A stretch of 41,364 nt of DNA, taken from the NCBI GenBank assembly GCA_964423615.1, contig CAYRFQ010000069.1:1-41364 (forward strand), given 5' to 3'. Positions 34,377 through 41,364 of the stretch are shown in pieces. Below the pieces are notes generated by a model, which made no database searches, had not been told where the DNA came from, and saw only the letters and a program-made list of their open reading frames with translations. The position numbers and the translations under genes are program-made. Numbering within the stretch: the first letter of the stretch is position 1; each line of letters begins with the position of its first letter. This DNA is from CAYRFQ01 sp964423615. Its GTDB lineage: Bacteria > Planctomycetota > Planctomycetia > Gemmatales > Gemmataceae.

Positions 34377-35354
34377 ATGCAGTCTCCCCAAACATCACTT
34401 CTGGCTATCTTGATCCTCGTTGGGTGTTCCTTTGTGTATCCTATCAAGGTCGTCGCAGACTCCTTCCACGTCAGGAAAGGACCAGCTACCCTCTACGCAG
34501 ATTTCAAGGATTACAAAGACGACACGGCAACACTTCGTCTGTCGGGTGTCCTCACACTGACCTACACCCTCAACGACAAAGCTCCTCTCAAGGCCAAGCT
34601 CGACCTGACTCCTCTCAAGCGAGAGGTGTGGGAGGTATATCCGCAACCACCTACCACATCGAAAAGCAGGGACACTGTGACTTGGCAGCAGCAGCTCCGG
34701 ATCGAACCTCGAAAGCCCGGTGAATTCTCTTTAGCCTTTCCGAAGCTGCAATATCAATCGAACTCAGAAGAGTCGCAGACGCTTGACTGGAAAACTGTCT
34801 CGGTCAAGGTTACCACGATCATTCTGGATCCCACCCTCGACGCCATCGAAGACATTCCAGCTATCGAGACACTTCCTCCACGCCCACCACCTCCCACGGT
34901 TCCTTGGGTCACGATAGGAACGTCTCTGGGAACGATCCTTGTGTTATCTGTGGTCCTAGTTCTTCTGGTAAAGCGTTTCAACCAGCGGAAGGTCGAGGAA
35001 CCTCCATCCGAGGGCATACTCGAACAACTCGATCGTCTGGCAGGTGAGTCCTCCTTGTCGGAAGCGGAGTTACGGGAGCGGTACTCGCAACTGATGGTAC
35101 TGTTCTGTGGCTTCCTCCGTGAACACTTCGAGATACCTAAGGACTACCAGACGTCGGCCGAGGTTCTTCAGTGGTTGGAGGGTGCGGAGGGAGTGTCGGA
35201 TGAGGGAGTGTTCGCAGTGCGTGAGGTGATCGAGGAGTGTGACTTGATTCGGTTTACTCCGTTGACACCAAACCAATCGAATTTCGTTGTGAGTGTGGAG
35301 AGGGCGAGGGATGTTGTGGAGCGGATTTCTGTTCCGTTGGTTCCAGAACCGTGA
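34377..35354 (+). CDS. BatD-like membrane protein
   Basis: A 325-residue protein with a lipobox-like N-terminus (LVGC, Cys17) or plain signal, a beta-rich extracytoplasmic half, one membrane helix near 175-198 (WVTIGTSLGTILVLSVVLVL) and a cytoplasmic helical tail. The tail pattern YSQLMVLFCGFLREHFEIPK followed later by EECDLIRFTPLTPN is what I know from BatD/DUF4381-type proteins that follow DUF58. This supports a MoxR-DUF58-BatD module. Start is uncertain since the ribosome-binding site is weak. The stop TGA overlaps the in-frame GTGA of the next gene's upstream frame, so coupling is possible. Confidence 0.75.
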   Translation: MQSPQTSLLAILILVGCSFVYPIKVVADSFHVRKGPATLYADFKDYKDDTATLRLSGVLTLTYTLNDKAPLKAKLDLTPLKREVWEVYPQPPTTSKSRDTVTWQQQLRIEPRKPGEFSLAFPKLQYQSNSEESQTLDWKTVSVKVTTIILDPTLDAIEDIPAIETLPPRPPPPTVPWVTIGTSLGTILVLSVVLVLLVKRFNQRKVEEPPSEGILEQLDRLAGESSLSEAELRERYSQLMVLFCGFLREHFEIPKDYQTSAEVLQWLEGAEGVSDEGVFAVREVIEECDLIRFTPLTPNQSNFVVSVERARDVVERISVPLVPEP

Positions 35355-35407
35355 GACGTCTCAGAGCCGAAAGTCCAGGAAGTTTGTACAAGAAAGGACT
35401 CCTTTTC

Positions 35408-36139
35408 ATGGGCAACAAACTGGCAGGTCCCTACTTGCGGTCGATGCGGTTGAAGCGAGAAATGGTAGCCTCTTTTGTAGGCTATCCGTTTTGCTTGCCT
35501 GCCGTAAAGGAGTTGGAAGAACTGGCGTTTCATCCCAAGGTGACGTTCTTGGTCGGCGAAAATGGCTCGGGGAAATCGACCCTATTGGAAGCTGTCGCGA
35601 TTGCCAGTCATCTCAATCCCGAGGGAGGGAGCAACAATTTTCGCTTCCGAACACGGTCCTCTCATTCGGAGCTGTATCGCTTTCTCGAATTGGCTTGGCG
35701 GCGAACTCCTCTCGACCGTTTCTTTCTCCGAGCCGAGTCGTTTTACAACGTGGCCACCGAAGTCGAGAACATCGGAATGTTTGCGGCGTATGGTGGTTTG
35801 TTGCATGAGCAGTCGCACGGCGAGTCCTTCTTCTCGCTTTTTACGAATCGGTTTCGCGGAGATGGGCTTTATCTTCTTGATGAGCCCGAGGCCGCGTTGT
35901 CTCCGAACCGGCAGATGAGTCTGTTGACGCTGATGCATGATTATTGCCGACAAGGCTCGCAGTTCATAATCGCGACCCACTCGCCGATCATCTTGGCCTA
36001 CCCCGATGCCCTGATCTATCACCTCAGCGACCAGGGAGTGAACGAGATTTTGTATGAGGATACAGAACATTATCGGGTGACGAAGATGTTTCTAACGCGG
36101 ACGCAGAAGATGCTTGACCAGCTTCTTGCGGACGATTGA
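35408..36139 (+). CDS. AAA/ABC-type ATPase (stand-alone, SMC-like)
   Basis: A 243-residue ATPase of the ABC-like (RecF/SMC) class without membrane segments. Visible are Walker A GENGSGKST (50-58), a signature-like HEQSHGESF (133-141), Walker B GLYLLDEPEAAL (153-164) and the H-loop ATHSP (189-193). Such predicted ATPases of COG3910 type are widespread and of unknown function. It is on the same strand right after the BatD-like gene, but relatives are often unlinked to that system. The ATG at 35408 has AAAGGA upstream at a somewhat long spacing; the frame opens at 35351 and overlaps the previous stop. Confidence 0.9.
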   Translation: MGNKLAGPYLRSMRLKREMVASFVGYPFCLPAVKELEELAFHPKVTFLVGENGSGKSTLLEAVAIASHLNPEGGSNNFRFRTRSSHSELYRFLELAWRRTPLDRFFLRAESFYNVATEVENIGMFAAYGGLLHEQSHGESFFSLFTNRFRGDGLYLLDEPEAALSPNRQMSLLTLMHDYCRQGSQFIIATHSPIILAYPDALIYHLSDQGVNEILYEDTEHYRVTKMFLTRTQKMLDQLLADD

Positions 36140-36282
36140 CGGAGCAACTCTTATGGTCGCCGTAGGTGACGACCGAGAGTCATTTGCCTTGGGAAGTTCG
36201 GACTAAGGCTGAGACAGAGATTTTTCTTGCCTTTGGGGCCGACTCTGCCCAGGGCACAGGCGACACTTTGTCACTCGACAGT

Positions 36283-37833
36283 TTACCGATTCTCTACCTT
36301 ATATCCACGATTGTCATTCAGTTTCGCATTGGCTTTGTTCTGGATGACACCACCAGGCCCGATGTGTCGGTTATTCCGCACAACGTTGTTCCTCGCAGGG
36401 TCACCCTGGATGAGGATGCCGCTGTTCTTGGTGACGTTATTCTCGATGACGACACCGCGACACGGGAACTTCTTCTCGAAGTATCCGGACAGTACGAAGA
36501 TGGCCGCGAGCTTGCCCTTCGAATGGATTTCGTTGCCACGAACGATGAGACCATCGACTCCGTGAACTCGGTACAGTGAGATGTAGGCGTTGCCCTTGTT
36601 GTTGATGAGCTTGCTATCCTTGATGGAGCTGTTGACGTGAGCTTCGTGCATGAGTCCTTCACCGTCGTTGATGCGGTAGCTGCCGTTGGGAGCGACGAGG
36701 TTGCTGTGGACGACGTAGTCGTTGCCCTCGACGGTCCAGCGATACCCTCGCATCTGGACGGCCCGATTGTCGTTGGTGCCCGAACCGGTGACTTGACGGA
36801 GACCTGTTGTCGTCCACCGCATCAGTCCCTTGGGGAACCTCACGACGTTGTTGGCACAGATGGTCCCGTCTCCAGTGAACGCAATGGCACCCCGACCACT
36901 GCAGTAAATGTAGTTGTCCCGAATCTCGACACCCTTTCGGAATCCCCATGGGTGTGATTTGGGTGTCCCTGCCGGGCCATTGCCGCCACCAGCTCCGATG
37001 CCGTAGTCGTTGACGTAGATTCCAGGTCGGTTGTCGTAGTCGAACAAGACTCCGGTTGTCACGACAAGTTTCTCACCTCGACGTCTTGCTTTTTGGAGAA
37101 TGTATCCCTTCTGCAAAAAATTATCGTCGCCGGACTTGGGGAGTCGGTTGTTGGCGATGAGGGCGTTCTCGGCACTGTTGACGTGGATGGCGGCGTGGTG
37201 TCGTGCGGTGAATCGTTGCCAGGGGTGTTGTCCTATCTTTTTGCTCGGGACGTTGGGGTCAGCGACAGCAGCGTTGCGAAGGACACATCCGAAGACCAAA
37301 CGATTCTTGCCACATTTCCTTTCCTCCGATTCGTCGAAGTCGATGTGTCCTCGATTGATCGCGACGTTGACCACGCCACAGTGACTCGCGATCGTGGGGT
37401 CAGCCAGGTAGATGCCCTTGAAGGCGGTGTCTGTGGGTGTCCCATTCCCTTTCACCTTGGGGATGTACCTGGGGAACTCGAAACTGGTTGGTGGACTGTA
37501 GCCATCCTTGCGAGCTTCTGTTACACGCTTGGGGTTTGCACCTCGGATGACAATGCCGTCCTGAATCTTGAGTGAGTTTTGGAAGCGATAGACGCCCGCG
37601 GGAAAATAGACAACGCCGCCTTTGGGAAGTCGTTTCTGAGCGTCGTCAAAGCGAGCTTCCAACGAATCGCCTTTGACATTCGAAATGTCGATGACCTGAT
37701 TCCAGGCGATGGCATCGGTCCATTTCAAGTCATATTTGGCGACGGGGTTATCGGTGGGAACGTCGGCTTTTGTGATGGTCGCTGCCAGAGTGATGACAAT
37801 GACGGTCAAGGTACATCGGGTGGGAAAGGTCAT
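36283..37833 (-). CDS. Secreted pectate-lyase-fold (right-handed beta-helix) protein
   Basis: A 516-residue protein with a signal peptide (about 1-22, TVIVITLAATITKA). It has a pectate-lyase_3-type N-terminus: DDAQKRLPKGGVVYFPAGVY followed by RFQNSLKIQDGIVIRGANP. The remainder is a parallel beta-helix with many N-rich turns (for example GVEIRDNYIYCSGRGAIAFT and GVVIENNVTKNSGILIQG). Relatives depolymerise polysaccharides or bind them. I see no definite catalytic triad, so enzyme activity is not shown. Start ATG 37833 is preceded by GGAGAA. It converges with the ATPase gene. A hairpin occurs in its upstream leader. Confidence 0.87.
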   Translation of the reverse strand: MTFPTRCTLTVIVITLAATITKADVPTDNPVAKYDLKWTDAIAWNQVIDISNVKGDSLEARFDDAQKRLPKGGVVYFPAGVYRFQNSLKIQDGIVIRGANPKRVTEARKDGYSPPTSFEFPRYIPKVKGNGTPTDTAFKGIYLADPTIASHCGVVNVAINRGHIDFDESEERKCGKNRLVFGCVLRNAAVADPNVPSKKIGQHPWQRFTARHHAAIHVNSAENALIANNRLPKSGDDNFLQKGYILQKARRRGEKLVVTTGVLFDYDNRPGIYVNDYGIGAGGGNGPAGTPKSHPWGFRKGVEIRDNYIYCSGRGAIAFTGDGTICANNVVRFPKGLMRWTTTGLRQVTGSGTNDNRAVQMRGYRWTVEGNDYVVHSNLVAPNGSYRINDGEGLMHEAHVNSSIKDSKLINNKGNAYISLYRVHGVDGLIVRGNEIHSKGKLAAIFVLSGYFEKKFPCRGVVIENNVTKNSGILIQGDPARNNVVRNNRHIGPGGVIQNKANAKLNDNRGYKVENR

Positions 37834-38215
37834 GGTGAATTCTCCGGGTTTCGGAAACCCTCACCTTAAGATCTCTCTGCCCTTGAAAGGGAGTTTAAAG
37901 TGAGGGGTTTTCTGTGCGAGGTCGTGTTCGGGATGTAATCGTAAAGGGTGCTACTGTAGATTTTGGAGAAGGTAGCTGGCACGGCGACCCAAGAGATGGC
38001 CGTCCGTGCCGTTTGTTTGTTTTGGACAGTCGTGCCGTCCACTTGTTTCGCTCATACGGCCATGGCACACGGAGTGTGGCTGCTACTTTGTCCGGGCAAA
38101 ACAAATTCCGATATCCAATTCACCCATCGCAAACACTCCAGTTGTCAATCTTCTCCAGCGCAGTATCCTGCTCAGAAGGTAACGTGTCAAGAAATTGCGA
38201 CGACGGAGGCGTAAT
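37834..38215. other. Divergent intergenic region with a leader hairpin
   Basis: This spacer separates the divergent pectate-lyase-fold and OPT transporter genes and should hold both promoters. It contains the hairpin at 37858-37906. The remaining sequence shows no convincing promoter pair or repeat beyond a GGCCATGGCACAC phrase (38059-38071) that also occurs at 30121-30133. Confidence 0.5.
37858..37906 (-). promoter_or_regulatory. Imperfect hairpin in the leader of the pectate-lyase-fold gene
   Basis: CCCTCACCTTAA (37858-37869) pairs with TTAAAGTGAGGG (37895-37906) with one mismatch; an inner CCCTT/AAGGG pair (37880-37891) tops it. It lies 25 bases upstream of the ATG on the - strand, where it could fold in the mRNA leader or serve as an operator. 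I cannot tell which. Confidence 0.4.
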
Positions 38216-40342
38216 GTGGAAAATCGAGGATTACATCCGACCGCTTACGAGATCGAGGAAGGTCAGGACTACGTTCCGTACGTGCGCAGCGAGACCATGT
38301 CGGAATTCACGCTCAAGGCGGTTTTGTCGGGGATGGTGCTCGGAGTTATGTTTGGGGCGGCGAATGCCTACCTCGGTTTGGTGGCTGGTTTGACGATTAG
38401 TACCTCGATTCCAGTGGCCGTGTTGACGGTCGTGGTCTTTCGGGTGTTGAGTAACTCCGGCGTGAAGAGTAGCATTCTCGAAAGCAACATATCCCAGACC
38501 GTTGGGTCGGCCAGTTCTTCGATTGCCTCGGGCGTTTTGTTTACGGTCCCGGCTTTGTATCTTTGGGGGTTGAATCCGCCGCTCGGCCAGCTCACTGTTC
38601 TCGCGTTGGTCGGGGGTGTTGTTGGCATCTTGTTCATGATTCCTCTCCGAAGCTATCTGATCAAATCCGAACACGGAAAGCTCCCTTATCCAGAGGGACT
38701 CGCGTGTGCTGAAGTTCTTGTTGCTTCAGAACGGGGAGCTTCCCAGGCTTCGAATCTGTTCTGGGGTCTCGGCGTGGGGGCACTGTTCAAGTTCATCACC
38801 GATGGCATCCAGGTCGTTGGTAAGACATTTCAGTTTCAGGTCGGCAAGGTGTTCGACTTTACCAACCTGTCCTCGAATCTGGTTGGCGTGAACAAGATGG
38901 TCGTCGCGGCCAAAGTTTCGCCTGCGTTGATGGGGGTGGGATACATTCTTGGACCGCGTGTTGCTTCCGTGATGGTTGGCGGTGCGGCGTTGTCTTCGTT
39001 CGTCATCATTCCGTTGATCGCGTGGTGGGGCAATGAATTCACGGCTCCTTATGCTCCGGAAACAGAAAAGCTCATCAGCGAAATGGCTCCGGAGGACCTT
39101 TGGAATAGGTACATACGGTATATCGGAGCAGGTGCTGTCGCGACTGCGGGGATCATCACCCTCATTCGTTCGATTCCAACCATGTTGGAGTCGTTTCGCC
39201 TTGGCTTGTCTCGTCTGGGGGTAAAAGGTGACGGAGAGGAAACACCCCGAAGAGACCAGGACCTTCCCCTTTTTGTCGTTGGGGTAGGTGTGACTGTGGT
39301 CATTGGGTTGCTTGTCTTTGTGCGGGGGAGTCTTGGTAGCCTCGACGTTCTTTGGATGAAAGCCCTGGCGGGAGTTTTGATCGTCATCTTTGCCTTCTTC
39401 TTTGTGACGGTGGCATCAAGAATAGTTGGGCTCGTGGGGTCTACTTCGAACCCAGTATCAGGAATGACCATCGCGACGTTACTCGGAACGAGCTTCATCA
39501 TATATCTGATCTTTCCGACGGACACCGAGAGCACTGCGTTGGCTGCCAAAGCCACCGCCCTGATGGTCGGGATGTGTGTCTGTGTTGCGGCGTCGATTTC
39601 GGGAGACACCTCGCAGGATCTCAAGACCGGTTTCCTTCTGGGAGCGACTCCCAAGTGGCAGCAGGTTGGAGAATTGCTTGGGGCGATCAGTTCGGCCGTC
39701 TTTGTCTGTATGGCCATTCAAGCCTTGAACGCGAGTCTCACGATTGGAAGTAAAGACCTTCCGGCTCCTCAGGGTCAGTTGATGAAATTGGTGATCGATG
39801 GGGTCATCGAACAAAATCTTCCGTGGGGGTGGATCTTTATTGGTGTCGGGCTCGCGTTTGCTGCGTTCTTGTTGCGATTGCCCGCGTTGGCGTTTGCCGT
39901 GGGGGTGTATTTGCCCCTTTCGACCATGGCTCCGGTTTTTTTGGGAGGGATGGTGCGTTACTTTTTGACGAGGAAACAACCCAAAGCTGTGGCGGACCAT
40001 CGGCGGGAGCAGGGTATTCTGTTTGGTTCGGGACTCGTGGGAGGTGAGGGCCTCCTTGGTGTGGGTATTGCTCTCGTTGTCCTTGTGTCAGGGCAGAAAT
40101 TGATTCCGTTGACACTTGATTTGGGCTTCCCAGACTGGTGGGATCCGACCAAGAGTTTCTTGGGACTGGTCTGTCTGGTTGGCATCATTGGGTGGCTCGC
40201 GTGTCGTGGGAAACCGCGACCGACGGACACCGGCGATGTTAACAACCAACTCTCACCGGAAGAAGCCAAAGAAGCGATTCAGGACCTCACAGGAAAACCA
40301 CCACTTTCTGACGATGACAAGACCCGAATACAAAGGCCCTAA
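38216..40342 (+). CDS. OPT-family oligopeptide/metal-complex transporter
   Basis: A 708-residue integral membrane protein with about 14-16 predicted helices. The opening TAYEIEEGQDYVPYVRSETM followed by EFTLKAVLSGMVLGVMFGAA and a NAYLGLVAGLTISTSIPVAV segment is typical of the OPT superfamily (oligopeptide transporters, including YSL relatives). The central GSASSSIASGVLFTVPALYL and KLPYPEGLACAEVL segments are also family marks. OPT proteins import peptides or metal-chelate complexes by proton symport; the substrate here is not known. GTG 38216 with GGAGG six bases upstream is preferred; a TTG at 38195 lacks support. The C-terminal tail is polar. Confidence 0.94.
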   Translation: MENRGLHPTAYEIEEGQDYVPYVRSETMSEFTLKAVLSGMVLGVMFGAANAYLGLVAGLTISTSIPVAVLTVVVFRVLSNSGVKSSILESNISQTVGSASSSIASGVLFTVPALYLWGLNPPLGQLTVLALVGGVVGILFMIPLRSYLIKSEHGKLPYPEGLACAEVLVASERGASQASNLFWGLGVGALFKFITDGIQVVGKTFQFQVGKVFDFTNLSSNLVGVNKMVVAAKVSPALMGVGYILGPRVASVMVGGAALSSFVIIPLIAWWGNEFTAPYAPETEKLISEMAPEDLWNRYIRYIGAGAVATAGIITLIRSIPTMLESFRLGLSRLGVKGDGEETPRRDQDLPLFVVGVGVTVVIGLLVFVRGSLGSLDVLWMKALAGVLIVIFAFFFVTVASRIVGLVGSTSNPVSGMTIATLLGTSFIIYLIFPTDTESTALAAKATALMVGMCVCVAASISGDTSQDLKTGFLLGATPKWQQVGELLGAISSAVFVCMAIQALNASLTIGSKDLPAPQGQLMKLVIDGVIEQNLPWGWIFIGVGLAFAAFLLRLPALAFAVGVYLPLSTMAPVFLGGMVRYFLTRKQPKAVADHRREQGILFGSGLVGGEGLLGVGIALVVLVSGQKLIPLTLDLGFPDWWDPTKSFLGLVCLVGIIGWLACRGKPRPTDTGDVNNQLSPEEAKEAIQDLTGKPPLSDDDKTRIQRP

Positions 40343-40379
40343 TTCCAACGACATGGTTTGACTCCCTCCGGGTTCTCGA

Positions 40380-40397
40380 GGTGGGCCATGGCCCACC
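40380..40397. repeat. Perfect 18-bp palindrome of the GGTGGGCC family
   Basis: GGTGGGCCATGGCCCACC is a perfect palindrome, lying between the OPT gene stop and the esterase start. Imperfect relatives are at 6305-6322 and 6397-6414, all in intergenic DNA. It could be a REP-like repeat or a transcript-end hairpin. Confidence 0.7.
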
Positions 40398-40444
40398 GAT
40401 CTTTTCTGTCCTCTATTCCCTGTCCTCTGTTTCCCAGACTGACA

Positions 40445-41149
40445 ATGACACAACAAGAATACAAAAGCCCTTACCTCGACTACATTGCTTTGTTCCCGCA
40501 GGAATACAAAGACGGGACATCTTACCCGACCATCATTTGTCTCCACGGGTTCGGTGTCGAAAAATCGAACCTCACGGGTCTTGCAGAGAGTCTCGGACTT
40601 GAGGGCTATTTGTGGCTCTTTCCGGATGCGCCTCAGCTTGCCTACGACGAGGCGGATCCGACGGCACGCGCTTGGTACACTCGTGGAGGTGCCGAGACAC
40701 CTGAGGAAGTTGCGGAAGCTGTGTCGGCTTTGGAGGGGTTCTACACGGAGGCACAGCAGAGACATCATTTTGTCGATGGTCGTGTCGTTCTGTTGGGATT
40801 CTCCCAGGGAGGTGCGATGACCCTCCGATATGGACTGTCACGTCCGGAGGTGTTTTGTGGGTTGGTGGTCCTGAGCGGGTCGTTGCGAAAGACGGAGGAC
40901 CTGTTACCTCGATTGCCTCCTCGACCAGCTCGCCAGGGATATCCCATCTTTCTGGCCCATGGTCTGCTCGATCAGGTCGTTCGGGTCGAGGTGGGACATC
41001 AGGTCAACCAGTTCTTGCAAGGACAGGGATATCAGCCGGAATATCGGACGTATCGTATGGGTCACTACATCAGTCCACAGCTGATGGAGGACTTACAACG
41101 TTGGGTGTCCCAAGTGTTACCTCCGTTGCAAGAGAATCTTTCCAACTGA
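40445..41149 (+). CDS. Phospholipase/carboxylesterase-family hydrolase
   Basis: A 234-residue alpha/beta hydrolase of the carboxylesterase/phospholipase group. Landmarks are the oxyanion HGFG (34-37), the nucleophile elbow LLGFSQGG with Ser120, Asp176 in HGLLDQVV and His207 in YRMGHYIS. Length and motifs fit this family, which hydrolyses short ester or lysophospholipid substrates; the physiological substrate is not readable. ATG 40445 begins the family-like sequence; frames opening at 40358 would run across the palindrome at 40380-40397 and are less likely. No strong ribosome-binding site. Confidence 0.87.
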   Translation: MTQQEYKSPYLDYIALFPQEYKDGTSYPTIICLHGFGVEKSNLTGLAESLGLEGYLWLFPDAPQLAYDEADPTARAWYTRGGAETPEEVAEAVSALEGFYTEAQQRHHFVDGRVVLLGFSQGGAMTLRYGLSRPEVFCGLVVLSGSLRKTEDLLPRLPPRPARQGYPIFLAHGLLDQVVRVEVGHQVNQFLQGQGYQPEYRTYRMGHYISPQLMEDLQRWVSQVLPPLQENLSN

Positions 41150-41364
41150 ACATGTCCTCTTAGTACGAATCCTGTCGAAAATCCTGCCGATTTGCTTGCT
41201 TCGGATGTTCCCCAAAGTGTGCAAGGCTCACAAAATCGCTTCAAACGTAAGATGGTGTATTTGTTTCACTAATTCCCCCTTGCAGAAAAGGTCCCTTCGC
41301 CGCCGCCGCCTTGTCTGCCAGGTATAATTGGAGCGGAACAGAGAAGCGACGTACTCGCTTCGGT
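41150..41364. other. Window end, no gene seen
   Basis: Only intergenic DNA. A perfect TATAAT at 41323-41328 may be the -10 of a downstream gene outside the window, but no -35 stands at the right distance. Confidence 0.4.

Overview
The window looks like a chromosomal segment of a planctomycete, probably from the Gemmatales. The evidence is a tandem pair of proteins of a family I know from Gemmata-type genomes (20679-22333), WD40/HEAT-like and sulfatase genes, a PEP-CTERM-like secreted protein, and a DUF58/BatD-like pair. No rRNA, tRNA or CRISPR array was seen. Taxonomy is inferred from gene content only.

Layout. 397-10056: a complete F1Fo ATP synthase operon on the + strand (AtpZ/I-like, AtpI-like, a, c, b, delta, alpha, an exported protein of unknown function, gamma, beta, epsilon). 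10057-12942: a structured intergenic region, an exported peroxiredoxin on the - strand whose peroxidatic residue is encoded by an in-frame TGA (probable selenocysteine), and a lipoprotein gene. 12943-19826: - strand genes for a methyltransferase, a membrane-anchored alpha/beta hydrolase, a PEP-CTERM-like protein and a large WD40 protein, with a 120-bp MITE-like element between the hydrolase and the PEP-CTERM-like gene. 19939-24026: an ATP-grasp-like fragment, the two Gemmata-type paralogues, a GntR regulator, a stand-alone LigD-type phosphoesterase domain and a degenerate CsrA-like protein. 24200-30093: Lgt with an inserted PDZ domain, MoxR ATPase, a HEAT-repeat protein, a DUF2237 protein, an unknown protein and a VanZ/cNMP-fold fusion. 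30167-41149: sulfatase, zinc-ribbon/beta-helix protein, DUF58 protein, BatD-like protein, AAA ATPase, pectate-lyase-fold protein, OPT transporter and an esterase.

How the genes work together. The atp genes form one energy-converting complex. MoxR (25526-26515), the DUF58 protein and the BatD-like protein are normally one functional module, but here MoxR lies about 7 kb away on the other strand. Lgt would lipidate the window's lipoproteins. Most other genes are short independent units separated by hairpin-rich spacers.

Most notable observations: the probable selenoprotein peroxiredoxin with a SECIS-like hairpin just after the TGA; a diverged intergenic element present twice with two conserved blocks at identical spacing; a MITE with perfect 18-bp inverted repeats and 10-bp direct repeats; the PDZ insertion in Lgt; an insertion of about 50 residues in ATP synthase alpha; and a CsrA-like protein lacking the usual RNA-binding residues. 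Start sites were chosen by ribosome-binding sites and family alignment and are uncertain where stated.
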